From contig JAODTK010000300.1 in NCBI GenBank assembly GCA_026419785.1, forward strand, positions 186,001 to 250,000: DNA of 64,000 nucleotides, read 5' to 3'. Made by a program: the position numbers and the translations under genes. The notes beneath the pieces are model-generated. The model saw only the letters and a program-made list of their open reading frames with translations, did no database searches and was not told the DNA's origin. The DNA comes from Sclerodactyla briareus. Lineage: Eukaryota > Echinodermata > Holothuroidea > Dendrochirotida > Sclerodactylidae. Positions within the stretch are counted from its first letter, which is position 1. Every line of letters begins with the position of its first letter. Below are positions 46,411-57,850 of the stretch, piece after piece.

Positions 46411-46571
46411 CCAACTTGCAAGGGGCAGTTACTGTAGTAATATGTTGCCGCAATAATTCCATGGACAGTCCATGATGGTGCAATACGCACTGCTGTTGCC
46501 AGTCAGTAGCAGCCACTGGTGCATATGATCGGCCATCTGAGTGGAACAGTAGCAGCCAGTGACTTATCTGA
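46411..46571 (-). CDS. Candidate exon upstream of 45722-46044
   Basis: On the minus strand it is bounded by an acceptor, CACATCATCTCAG, and a donor, TTGG|GTAATT. Open for its 161 bases. Residues include QISHWLLLFHSDGRSYAP, then ATDWQQQCVLHHHGLSMELL. The donor leaves one base that joins with CC of the next candidate exon to make an alanine codon, so phases agree across a 366-bp intron. No family recognised and no start codon in view, so the gene would begin beyond 46571. Confidence 0.3.
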
Positions 46572-47420
46572 CTGAGATGATGTGGCAATAATTTACATGC
46601 ACCCCTGACTCAAGAATAACCGGCCGGGACTGGATGGAGGGACTGGTAGTTTTCATTATATGGCAATTTTTAAAGCGGTCACAGGTGAAGGCACATATAG
46701 GAAGGAGTAATGAAGAGGAAAATGGTGTTCCCTTTCATATGTCTGCAACACATATGCAATTGTGATATGCAATTTGAATGTGTGGGGCAGGGTGTACTTT
46801 GTGAAAGTTTCAAGACATACTGCTATGCATCTACTAGCAGAGATTCTGCCACTCTCTGAGTGATCACTCCACATATTGAAACCTTTTCGACCATTTGCCG
46901 ATCAACTGACTGAGCCAGACCTACAACCCAAATTCTCCAAGGTCATTGCACGCACACAGAAAATTCAACCGACTCCAAATTTATAAACTGCATTATTTTA
47001 TCACTATTTCATCGTACCTCAACAAGAAATACATGAGACTGATGGGAAAAGGTTTCTCTTTCAGAATATGTTAATAGTTTTTCGTGAAAATAGCGATTTT
47101 TGGTACAAAAGAAGTCATATTTAGGACGGGCAGTCTGAAATCCTGGTTCTGACGTGTCGTTAATTAACTCTCCATACCTACCGCTTGCACACACTGTGTA
47201 GGATATATCGGGGGTTCATTTTTGTTTTTTTTCACAAAAGTAAATAATGTACTTTTTTGCTCCAGCGCTGAAATGACGGAGGTGTGCTGTGCGTAACTGG
47301 TTCTGAGTTTTTTAGGACAACATATCGGTGATCGGGTAAAGGGTTATCGACTTTAGGAAGGATGAAGAGAAGCACATTGAATTTAGTTTAGTTACATAGT
47401 AATTCAGCTCAAAATGACTT
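46572..47420. other. Unassigned stretch
   Basis: Short minus-strand frames at 46656-46874 and 47009-47194 have no motifs. If the candidate exons are real, this would be intron or upstream gene sequence. Confidence 0.4.
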
Positions 47421-47425
47421 TTTAA

Positions 47426-47832
47426 AGGGGAATTCCATCCAAATTATTACTCTTCTTATTTTGAAGAGAATAAAAAATCATTTCAAATATCACTTTGTTC
47501 CAGGTTCATAGCATGTTCGGTTGGTGAAAGATATTGCTTCGTCAAATTTCATATAATTTGCTGATTTCGGCAAACTGGCAACCTTATGTGCCGGTCATAT
47601 CTACCAATCATAAGGGAAAAGACATATTTTTAACATTTTCCCTTCAAATTGGTAGATATGACATCATCAAATGTTGCCAATTTGCAAAATTCCATTAGCA
47701 GTGATTATTTGTTAATCTTTGAAAATTCGTAACTTTATAACGGAACATGCTATGACATGAACAGAGTTTGATTGGCATGATTTTTAATGCATAGTCATAT
47801 GACATTTAAATATTTTTGGCTGGAATTTCCCT
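47426..47832. mobile_element. Foldback MITE flanked by TTAA
   Basis: Ends AGGGGAATTCCATCC and GGCTGGAATTTCCCT are inverted, and TTAA flanks both sides (47422-47425, 47833-47836). The middle also folds: GTCATATCTACCAAT near 47596 pairs with ATTGGTAGATATGAC near 47647. GCATGTTC/GAACATGC and GCCAATCAAACT-like words also mirror. The TTAA duplication suggests piggyBac-type mobilisation. No coding sequence. Confidence 0.75.
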
Positions 47833-47836
47833 TTAA

Positions 47837-48117
47837 AAGTTAAAAATGACGGAAAATAACTTGAAGTAAACAGAAATATTTATTATAACAGGAAGAACAC
47901 AAATGTCTCTTTCCAATGCTTTTTGAACCTAGTTTGTAGCCTTCTGTTAAGTAACCTAAACAATTTGAGAAAGGTGAAAAAGAGGGTTATTTTAGCCTCT
48001 TTTAGGTGAATTTCAGGTCGAAGTGCACTTCCGGAGCGCGAGTTCCAAAAAGGTTTCAATATGGACAGCTAGAAACTAACATACCACCTCAGACAGAGAA
48101 CATTTTTTAATTAGGCA
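47837..48117. other. Unassigned stretch
   Basis: Nothing recognised. Confidence 0.4.
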
Positions 48118-48125
48118 CCGGCTTA

Positions 48126-49154
48126 CAGGGGCGTCGGAGCGTTTTGAAAAGTGGGGGGGGGACACATCGAATGAAAATTACCATCTAAGCGGAGCGCCAC
48201 CATCGGTTGGCGCGGAGCGTACAACGGAAATTTCAGATTTTTCATATACCCTCAAGATCGACGGAAACGGCACTTGCCAGGCTCAATAGCACCCATCTAC
48301 ATGTGTGATTTGAGTAAAAGACAGACAAAAAAGTTGTCATTGTGTACAAGATGATTTACCGAGTATCACACATGGTATTTTTTCCATTACCTTTTCTACT
48401 CTGGCTCTGTTTGTGTGGGATTCAGGGGTCTACCGAACGGTCTCTGGTGGGATCGAAAGGAAAAGCGCTATAGGCGTATGGGATCACTCCAATTTGGGAG
48501 CAGAAAATTTGTACCCGAATTTTACAAGTCGGACATTGGAAACTAACGGTGCGCGCGAAGCGCGGGAAAAAAATTGCATGTTTTTTCTTCCGGGCCTTGT
48601 TTATCGAAAAGACTGCAGAAAATTTGTTCACTTTGCTCTTTTCCTTCCCACATTTTCCACGAATTCTCGCCCGAATTCTTCATCTCAGAAAAATTGAGGG
48701 GGGGCAGTCTGCCCCCAAGGCATCTGAAATTAATCGAGTGAACGAAATTATTCCAGCATTACATCGCATATTTCGCCTACAACGCCTGGGAGAGAAACGC
48801 CACTGCGCGCCAAACAGCTGAAAAGTTATGCACTTTTGGTTATTCGATTTAAAATTCGAGAACTCGGTATGAAGCATGGGTAATCCTTCCAATTCGGCCC
48901 TAGTCGGGTCCATGCAGATCTTCACCTGGGGTCCGCACCTGGAATTAGTGGAATTAAGACAATTTCCAACGCGATTATTGTTTGGTTAGACAAAAATTGA
49001 ATCAGTTTAGAGTGATACAAAATCGGGCATGTGCCTATTATTTTTTATTACGGTCCGGAAAAGTGGGGGGGGGACAAACGATTATGATATCCCCCCCACA
49101 TTTGAAAGTGGGGGGGGACATGTCCCCCCCGTCCCCCACCTGTTGACGCCCATG
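48126..49154 (+). mobile_element. hAT-like G/C-run element, complete, 1.03 kb
   Basis: Begins CAGGGGCGTC and ends GACGCCCATG (9 of 10 bases inverted). The direct repeat CCGGCTTA flanks it at 48118-48125 and 49155-49162, with one further matching base. It carries G runs near both ends (48152-48161, 49064-49071, 49110-49117) and C runs. The interior matches 1-876 in inverted orientation and gave the tandem relics at 1160-2180 and 36550-37980. The frames inside (up to 94 codons) show no transposase, so it is non-autonomous. Confidence 0.85.
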
Positions 49155-49163
49155 CCGGCTTAC

Positions 49164-50055
49164 AAATATTTTTTTTCTTAATGATTCACTACTTTTTTCC
49201 ATCTCATTTTATTACTACTGTGCATAATAAATCACATACTGTCTTCCTAAATAAATAACAGGGGGCTTCAATACATTATGCTGAATTCATATGGCACATT
49301 TATGCAAACTGCCTCCTCATCATCTTTGACAGACACTTTGCAATGAAATCAACCGAATGTTACCTAATGATAGCCAGATGTTTCTCAAAAGTTCAGCATA
49401 GTTTTTGGAAAATTTAGATAATTTTCTGAGAAGGTATCTACAGTAGACGTTAATGGCTGAATACTAATATATTTCGATAGAATTCTGTGTGTTCACCTCG
49501 TAACAGACAGAGGAGTTAAAACCATCAGATTAACACTGGGGAATAGTACCTTTCCTGGAAATGAAAGTCAGTGTATTATTCAATACCATAGGAGAGTTTG
49601 ATATTGTCATGGTATAGGAAGGTGTAACACCATCTGTGCCTAGGAGGCAGAATGGATAGTTCATTTTCAAGAACGAACAGAGGTACCATGCGCGGTCACC
49701 ACCAAGTGAAACGAACAGAGGATTCAAAAAGCAAAATGGTATATTAGCAGCTACCATCAACAGCAGGCAAGGTTCTTTTTTTTTTTTTTTTTTTTTTGGA
49801 GGGGGGGAGCACCAATAAAAAAGGGTTCTTTGGGGAATGAGGGAATCCATGAACAATATTTAGGTAAAAAAAAACACATTTAGCCTTTTGAAGAAAAAGT
49901 TTGTGTGAGTATGTGCCCTGTGTGAACACCCCCCCCCCCCACCCCAGTTCTGCCACCCCCAGGACACCATAAGGTTCATAATAGGTACAGTATTGGGAAT
50001 GCCCCTCATCATGTACTATGAGGCTCTATTCCCCACTATGTGGATGAATTGGCCT
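49164..50055. other. Unassigned stretch with T/G and C runs
   Basis: T run 49776-49797 followed by a G run, and a C run at 49928-49939. No gene recognised. Confidence 0.4.
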
Positions 50056-50059
50056 GATG

Positions 50060-50275
50060 TACATCACCCAGCACTTTTACCATCTGGCAACCCCTGGGAG
50101 TAGTCGGATCGACTGTTTCCGGAGGCATTTTTTTATTTTTTTTTTATTGGATATCATTCATCATTATCATTATTATACAGTTTTTTCCTCATTTGTGAAT
50201 TTTGTAATTCACATTTCCGGGAGTTTTCTTCTGTGCTTTGAGATGTAAATTGGAATACATTTCATTCATTCATGT
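50060..50275 (+). mobile_element. Possible retroelement 3' tail
   Basis: TTGAGATGTAAATTGGAATA followed by CATTTCATTCATTCATG looks like a LINE-style tail with a short ATTC microsatellite. No reverse-transcriptase motif upstream, so this is tentative. Confidence 0.3.
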
Positions 50276-50860
50276 TACTTTTGTTTCTCCCAGTCCTTGA
50301 GTCACCACCTAACATTAATGTCTAACAATAATTTCTGTAATCGACGGTCCCATCCTGAAGCTTTTTGTGTTTTGTGTATATTTCCAATCTTAGCTAGGGC
50401 ATATTCTGCCAATGAGGCATCACCACAAATGCCTAGGCACTGCCATAGGAGATTCATCACTGAGTTTTATCTTTGTATGTATAGCATAATGACCCTTTAA
50501 GTGTCAAAGATAATACAGAAATAGCAGTCATTTATAGTAGAACAAAAATAGATTACGGAAATCCCTAATTCTGGGAATCCCAAAAGCAACTGTAACTCAC
50601 TTGTGACAAAACAGTTGTCTGTTGTTGGCTTTCAACCATATGTACTTGGATATGTTTCAAAAAGGGAAGATTTATGAGTTGAAAGGTCAACCTACAGTCA
50701 TTACTCAATTTACTTTATTGGCACTGAATTTTACTTCGAATGGCATCATGATCAGCCTAATCATAGCTGCTTAACTGATCTAGGTATTTGGCAAAGTGCA
50801 AGGATCCTTCATGCAAATGTGCTATATTTTAATCATTTGCTATATCGTTGAGCAACCAAC
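50276..50860. other. Unassigned stretch
   Basis: Nothing recognised. Confidence 0.4.
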
Positions 50861-50861
50861 T

Positions 50862-51765
50862 GAGGAACAATTTGATCAATCAATCAATTATTAAACACAT
50901 TATCAATCAACTAATGCGTAGAACAATCAGTCAACTAATAGATAGATGATTGATGAACTACAAACTGGTTTGGTCAATGAACTAAAGAGATTGATCAACA
51001 AACTTATTATCAGATCAATAAAATCAACTAGTTAACAGATCGATCAGTTAACTAATGAACAGATTGATCGAAAGACTAAATATCAGATTGATCGAACAGC
51101 AAACCAACAGAACAATCAGAAAAACAGATTGATTATACCGATCAAAAACACATTGATCAATCAATCAACTTTTCAAATTTAATGAACAGATTTATCAATC
51201 AAATAATTAACAAATAGATTGATCAACTAATAAACAGACTGGTCTATGAACTAATGAACATATTGATCAAGCAAGTAATTAAAAGATTGATTATGCTACT
51301 AATAAACAGATCGATGGATCAACTAATGAGCAGATTGATTAATCAACTTATGAACAGATTGTTCAAGGAACTAATGAACAGATTAACCAAGGAACTAATG
51401 AACATATTGATTGAGCAACTAATGAACAGATTAATTAGGCAACTGATGAACAGTTGATTGATCAGTCTGTTTATTAGTTGCATGATCATTATGTTCATAA
51501 CGTGGCATAATCAATCTGTTCATTAGGTGACTGGTCGATCTGTTATTTAAACCATCGACTATCTGTTCAATGAAAGAAAAGTTTGAAAGAAAAGTTTGAC
51601 CCAATGTACTAACTAGCAGATCGATCAATCAACTGATGAACAAATTGATTATACATCTGATGAACAGATCGATTGACCAACTATGATCAGCAGATTGATC
51701 AATCGATCAATGAATAGATAGAATGATGAAATAATCAACAGATTAATCAATTAACAAATGAACGA
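50862..51765 (+). repeat. 24-bp minisatellite with a strand flip
   Basis: Units read AACTAATGAACAG plus ATTGATCAATC; the period is exactly 24 bp over 51320-51440. From about 51452 to 51550 the unit appears as its reverse complement (AATCTGTTCATTAGG, GATCAGTCTGTTTATTAGTT). A short non-array piece with GAAAGAAAAGTTT twice follows, then forward units resume near 51605. The 67-codon frame at 51254-51457 exists only because 24 is divisible by three. Confidence 0.95.
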
Positions 51766-53105
51766 ACCGACTACATAACTCCTGTTCCTGTCAAAGGAGT
51801 TTCAAACAAGGGTGTTCATAGGATAATAGCACAGTAGCTTCGTAGTAGTAGGAATATGTGATGTAAAGGGGGCACATTTAAATGATAATCCTCTCGTCTC
51901 ATGAACATTTGAGTGATTTTCGAGGTCTGCATGAGTCAATCGTTCAGTTATCTGTAACAATTTTAGCAATTCATGAGTTTATGTCAAGACATGACTACTC
52001 GTACCATGCCCAAATGTTGTAAGTTGGAAGTGGACCAGACATATCATTCTTAATGGCCAATGGCAGCGTTGAATTTAGAAGACAAACTAGAGACTGCACA
52101 GGGATTCAAGTTTAGCGAAATTACGATAATCTAATGGGAGAAGCATTTCATGTATCACAAACAGGTGAAATTTGCATTATTATGAATCTGGACCTTAAAT
52201 TTCTGAATATGCTATATATTGGTCAAAGGTAACACTGACCAGCTTTCTTGATCACCCTCCAAAAATGGTGAAATTGACCTCTGAATGGCTTTTGACCTCA
52301 ACTTCCTGAACATACCATTTGTACTCTTGGTCAATGATAATAATACTGACTACACTAATACTGACAGATTTGTGACCATATTTTCCATAATCTAGGAACA
52401 TTTATTACGAGCTTCAAAGTATAAGGCATTCACAACACACGTTTTTTTGGGGTTTTTTTTTCAAAGTAGCACAAACAAAAATAATTGGTTTTCATATATA
52501 TCATCATTGCTGTTCTCCCTCTTAACTCTATGTAGGTCATTAAACTAGTTGTATCTTTACTCCAATGAAACAGTTTATAGTACTATATCACCAGTACAAC
52601 ACTACTGACAACTGAGTTTCTTTTCATTTCCCAATCATTTCAAAGCACATACACCGGTACTGTCCAAAAAATAAAACGACGAGACGAGTAGCTACACAAG
52701 TAGGCTACGCCATTTCTCTTCTACAAGTATCAGGCCTATTGAAACCGGAATACCAGCTGAAGTGAATTTCAATTCCAGGAAATCCCCCCGAGTTCCCATC
52801 TCAGTATTGCATATTATCAGGGTGGGTGGAGGCCACCTCAGTCAGGAAAAAAAGAGTAGAACAGTAGTGAATGCAAGGATCGCACGAGAATGCATGTGTA
52901 CAAAGTACAAACAGCACTGCAGAAAGCACAGTCGAGTGCATGGATAGTATATCATGCAAAGACTGGGGGATGTCAATGGTCCGCTACCAGCAAATTTAGG
53001 AAATAAATCATCTGTACAGCTCCCTGTAATGTCCTCTGCAAGTCTTAACTGTGACTATCCAAAACTGAATCTGCGTATCTCAGTAAACCTCTCATGAAAG
53101 TGAAA
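51766..53105. other. Unassigned stretch
   Basis: 52200-52420 has loose TTGGTCAA-GGTAA and TGACCTC-words like short satellites. No gene recognised. Confidence 0.4.
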
Positions 53106-53794
53106 GATAAACAAGAGCGCCAATGGTGCTGTAGCTCAAACCGCACAAATGTACCAGGACGAATGCACAATTATACATTATTAAATGTTCAAGATCATGA
53201 GGGTAAGGAGGCAGTTCCAAGCAATGGCCTATTGTGCCTTCGACAACCTTTGACAATGATCTCATATTGGCCAAACAGGTATTAGCACAGTCAATGAGCA
53301 TTGTCCACTACTTAGTCAACATACATCTGAGAATGCTCAATTGAGAGAGAAAGAGACAATTTCACACAATGGCCTACTGCACCCCTGTAATGACCCCTGA
53401 CCTTGACCTTCACAAGTGACAAAAGTCAATGAACATTGGAGTCAACATCCATCAAAGAATGACTGTTTTGCTCATTTCATCAGATGTTACTGTTTTAATT
53501 CTAACGACACTATATGATGTTGCATCCAAAATCTGCAAACAATCTGAGAAGAGCACCTCAAAAGAACATGACACAGTTTCAAGAAAATCTAATGTACTTT
53601 GTAGGAGGAGATACATTTTGAAATTGTATACATAATGGTCTTTATTGCCCCTTGACCATTGACCCTGACCTTCACGAAGTTGAACATGTCTCATGGTCAA
53701 CTAACAATGTGTCCAAGTTTGGTCAACACCCGTCACAGAATGACTGTTTGGGGGCCAAAAAGGCAATTGTTGACACACTGGATAGAGTAGATAG

Positions 53795-54790
53795 TCTGTA
53801 GGGCCCAAGTGGGTCCTTGAACCAATTTTTTTGAAAAGCCCATAGGTATGGCTATTCCATCATTTATGCTCAAGCTCAGCACTGTAGGAGGAGGGAATTC
53901 CATTTTTTTGTTGCCCCCCCAAAATGGGCCTCAAGTCCCAAAAGCCTGAGAACCCTGAAGGTACTACTACTCGACCCTCGTAATGACCACTGAACATCAG
54001 CACTGACTTGTGCATCAAATTTGTAGAAGCATTTTGCATGATTTAACATGATGGCCCCTAGGGCCGACATTGGACCTTCAGCCAGAAGTTTGCAAACACC
54101 CCCGATGGAACACTAACTGAGAAGCATTACTGTAACTTTAAAGAAATCAATTGGTACTTGTGGAAGGAGATGCATTTCAAGTACCATGTGTGAATTCCCT
54201 GAAATTTCATAGAATGGGCCCTCAGGCCCAAGTGGGACCTTGGATACAAAATTCCTGAATACCCCAAAGGTAAGACTGTTAGACCATTATGACGGAATGT
54301 CAGTAGTCAGTACTGTGCACCAAACTAGTAAGAGGAGAAGCATTTCGCGTAATTCCACATGGTGGTCCTCGGCCCCACACTAGGCCTTGGGTCCCGAATC
54401 CCTGGGCAACCCTGAAGGCATGGCTATTAGACCATCATTATGACCGACATCAGCATGGTGCAACTGGATTTGTAGGAGATACAATCTTTAACAGTATTTC
54501 ATATAATGGGCCTTAGGGCCCAAAGTGGGCCCTGGGTCCAAAATTCCTAAACATCCCCGATGGCCCTCTACCCAAGGACCATTACAAGTAACTTGAAGAA
54601 AATTGAAGCTTGTGAGGAGGAGATGCATTTCAGGCACCATTGTGTGAAATCTCATAAAATGGGCCCTCGGGCCCAAGTGGGACGGACCTTGGACCAAAAA
54701 TTCCTGAACACCCCGAAGGTACGGCTGATAGACCATCACCATGACTGAAGATCAGCACTGTGCACCAAAATTTGTAGGAGAAGTAGCGTT
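53795..54790 (+). repeat. ~145-bp core tandem repeats
   Basis: Anchor GGGCCCAAGTGGGTCCTTG and variants at about 53801, 53930, 54059, 54225, 54372, 54516 and 54670. Each is followed by AATTCCTGAACACCCC-AAGG, AGACCATCA-TATGAC and GTAGGAGGAGATGCATTT-like words. Confidence 0.85.
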
Positions 54791-54957
54791 TTGAAGTTTT
54801 CCACTTATTGGCCCATTATGCCCCTTCAATGCCATTTGACCTTGACCTTTAGGTGGTCAATGATGACCCATCAGTCAATAAACATTGTGTCCAAGTCTGG
54901 TCGAGATTCATCAAGCATGAACATTTTGTGGCCCAAAAAGCAAAAGTTTACAGACTG

Positions 54958-55009
<52 letters not shown>
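54958..55009 (+). repeat. (GATA)n microsatellite
   Basis: About thirteen uninterrupted GATA units. A degenerate forerunner, GGATAGAGTAGATAG, sits at the equivalent place 1.2 kb upstream (53780). Confidence 0.97.
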
Positions 55010-55034
55010 TGATTGAATGACATGGGCATCACAA

Positions 55035-55064
55035 TAGCTCAACCAGCATAGCTGGTTTGAGCTA
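55035..55064 (+). other. Terminal stem-loop of the composite element
   Basis: TAGCTCAACCAGC, loop ATA, then GCTGGTTTGAGCTA. The 13-bp stem has a single-base bulge. Its outer arm pairs with the left-end word at 53132-53142. Confidence 0.8.
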
Positions 55065-55070
55065 AAAATT

Positions 55071-55600
55071 CTAGATGGCATTCAGGGGCGTAAATACGGC
55101 CCCCCGTGAAAATCAGAAGTCGGTCTCTGGCGACAAAAAGTCGGTCTCCGCTCGTGTTAGGTGAAAAATTAATTAATTTATAGCCATGACCTAGTATTTT
55201 CTGGTCCCGTCGAAAAATAAGGGCTGTCGCACAAACTAACCATCCAAACTGACGGAAATAGAAGAGTGCCATCTTATTCACATAAGTTTGTTTTTTTTCG
55301 GTGACCCCATCTATTCCAGCCAGCTGTGAAACTTTGTATTTCACAAAAGGCTCCGTTTACGTAGCGTGGCTACTTTAGTTTTATATGCCGAATAAATACA
55401 AATTGACCTTATTGTCAATAGCTACAAGCTGCAATCTCGGAAATGCAGGAGTGACACCGGTATGACAGGTTGTGGTGTTTATGTTAATGTTTTGAGTCCA
55501 CAGACTTCAGTTTGTACAATTTGGGCATACAGTCCCAAAAGGCACATTCACCTCCAGTAGAAGACCTTAAAGAAGATTCTTAGTCTGATACTTGTGTGAT
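55071..55600. other. Unassigned stretch
   Basis: CAGGGGCGTAAATACGGCCC at 55083 looks like the left end of another hAT-type element; no right end found. A 101-codon minus-strand frame lacks motifs. Confidence 0.4.
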
Positions 55601-55930
55601 AGAGCGGCGAGGTGGCAGGAACGGTAGAGTGTCCGCCTGCAATGCCTGAGGTCCCTGGTTCAAACCCTAGTGTCGTCACAGACACCAATTTCACCTACAC
55701 TCTCGTCTGTCGGATGGGACGTTAAATGGCGATCCACAATGGTGCCTGATCCCGGGAATTCTCACCCCTGCCCCGTTACTCGGGCACTCTTCGAAAAGAG
55801 TAGGCGAGATTCACCGGTGTCCTTCCACACCCAAAATTGGAGCCTCCATGAATTCCGACTAAGGATTTCTTTAGTTAGCTAAGCACCTCGGTGTGGAATC
55901 AATTAACACGAGGCTTATAAGTAAAGATAT
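55601..55930 (+). mobile_element. SINE-2, full length
   Basis: tRNA-like head with A-box GGTGGCAGGAACGGTAGAG and B-box GGTTCAAACCC (55658-55668). The core has CTCTCGTCTGTCGG followed by ATGGGACGTTAAATGGCG, a word I associate with widely distributed metazoan SINE cores (V-SINE/MetaSINE-like; exact class uncertain). The 3' end is ACACGAGGCTTATAAGTA. A 9-bp direct repeat with one mismatch flanks it (TTGTGTGAT at 55592-55600, TTGTGTGGT at 55931-55939). Confidence 0.85.
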
Positions 55931-55939
55931 TTGTGTGGT

Positions 55940-57550
55940 CCGTTCACTGACGTTCTGTTTTCATGGGATACTGGCGACTGTCTAAAGGTGAGCGCATAGT
56001 CAAAAAATCTTTTATATGCTTATATAGGCCTAGGCTAACGCGTAATTGAGTTTGGGCCCGGGATGTTCCAGACAATATATGGTAGGCTACATTTAGTTCC
56101 TTCGTGATCGTGGGGTGAGGATACAGCCGAAGATTCGGTGTTTAGGCTGTGCTCATCGCAAGTCTCTTTATCGGAGTAATTCACTTAGCCTATGAAGAGC
56201 CAGGCAGTTGGCATGAAGTTCTAAAAAATAAGCCGACGGAGTAAACTATGGAGTCTTTATTTCAAGTGCCCAACCACTCGTTGAAATTTCAGTCTTGATG
56301 AAAGTCAACCATGCTATATTTACCAGAAAGAGGCTAGTTTCTGGTTTGGATAATATTTTATGAATGATGACGTCCCATGCCCCTCCCTCCGTACCTTTCT
56401 CCCATCATACGCGCATTTGTTCACATAGGCCTATTGCCTTGTTTCGTCGTAGCTGTCGCCGTAGCCTACGGACTACGGTGACTACCAGGATGAATTATGC
56501 TGGTCATTATTAGGAGTGCAATTTGCATGTCTATTGGACTGTTCTGTGTTTTGTTTAGAATTATTCAGTGATATAGGCCTAGCCTAGTCGCAACGGAAAA
56601 AAAAAATATCCAGCGTACAGCAAACTAGTAAACTCAATATGATAACCAAATATTAGTGCACAGGTTATTCATGTAGCTAGGTTACAGATTGTTTTGACAC
56701 ACATTCTCTTAACACCAGTTACGTAGTCGAGAAAAAATATGTTGGCAGAAAAATGAATATTTTTAATAGGTATTCATGCTAGAATATCGTACTAGATAGC
56801 ACCATTTTGCGTCTGAGGGGTTTCAGGTTCGCAAAAATTTCCAAAGGGGAGGGGGAAAAATTTTTCCCCCTCCCCTTAGACCCCTCTCCCCGATCATACT
56901 ATCAACAAGATGACCTAACGAAAACAATTGGCCACCCAGTCGGGGATCCAGAGCACCCTTCACGACTGCATGGCGATGCCTCTGGTACAATACCGATAAT
57001 AAGAATCGTCTCACGAAAATCTTGTCAGTCTCAAAATGATTTATGTATAAACGCCCCTGATGGCATTGAGTATAAGTATAAGTAGTATAAAGCTTTAGGT
57101 CACGGAAGACTGAAAGTGTTTTCTATGTGCTGAGAATCAAATGTAGGCGCAAAAATGCAATCCAGTGGCCGCGGTCCCGATGACCAAAAATGACTGATGT
57201 AGTCTGCATTGCCTAGATTTGTTCAAATCCCACAGAGTTTGGAAAATTGCTGCAACCAAACAATTTGCCCTCCGATGACCTCGCACTTTTGTTGGTACAT
57301 CTAACAAGTTCTGTTGAAACAGCGAACTTGAGAAACAATGAGGGCATCCCTGGAGTTAAAAGATCTCATCGACATTCCTGAAATTGTTTTGAAACTATCA
57401 TTCATTCCTATCTTCAAAAATCTGCCAGCTGCGAATAGTGGAAAATTATCGAGATATTGTCTCAATACATAGTTTTTTCCTCCAAAAAATTACAATTACA
57501 TATAATAATTCCAAGAAACCATCAGCAAAAATCGCTTGGGAAAACTTTAT
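55940..57550. other. Unassigned stretch
   Basis: TTCCAAAGGGGAGGGGGAAA and its near mirror TTTTTCCCCCTCCCC (56838-56876) form a foldback. AACGCCCCTGA near 57050 may be a hAT-type end. No gene recognised. Confidence 0.4.
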
Positions 57551-57553
57551 ACT

Positions 57554-57850
57554 GATATCTGTAATAAACGCCCCCGGGGGCGTTACATTTTTCAAGAGGG
57601 GGGCGATTATTCAGAGGGTAATTTTCTAAAGGCAAAAAATTTAATTTTGGCAGTAATAGGCTTTCCCAAAATGACCTATACTATGCTGTGTTAGGCTACT
57701 TCCAAAAAACTATACATTGGTGACAGCTGTTAAAAGGACTCATTATCATCGTTACTTGGTGAAACATGCTTCCTAACCTTCCATTGGAATGTCCCCCCTC
57801 ACAAAAGGGGGGGGCAATTATTACAAGGGGGGGCTTCTATTACAGATATA
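57554..57850. mobile_element. MITE with ~20-bp imperfect inverted ends and internal GC palindrome
   Basis: The left end ATATCTGTAATAAACGCCCC matches the reverse complement of the right end, ATATCTGTAATAGAAGCCCC. Just inside the left end lies the perfect palindrome AACGCCCCCGGGGGCGTT (57567-57584). The target duplication may be TA or ATAT. No coding sequence. Confidence 0.65.

Larger units (their letters stand above)
53109..55070 (+). mobile_element. Composite Helentron-associated / pearl-like element
   Basis: The left end has AACAAGAGCGCCAATGGTGC and TAGCTCAAACC (53132-53142). The right end is a hairpin whose 3' arm, GGTTTGAGCTA, is the reverse complement of that word. Between lie four diverged copies of a TTGACCTTCAC/TCAACATCCATC block (53230, 53400, 53650, 54830), seven ~145-bp core repeats (53800-54780) and a GATA array. 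Subterminal inverted repeats, tandem core, tetranucleotide array and terminal hairpin in this order fit HINE/DINE-1 and bivalve pearl-type elements. No protein is encoded. Confidence 0.65.

Noticed and set aside
51254..51457. Open frame with regular Leu-Met-Asn-Arg repeats
   Set aside because: Produced by a 24-bp minisatellite whose period is divisible by three; the array flips strand nearby.
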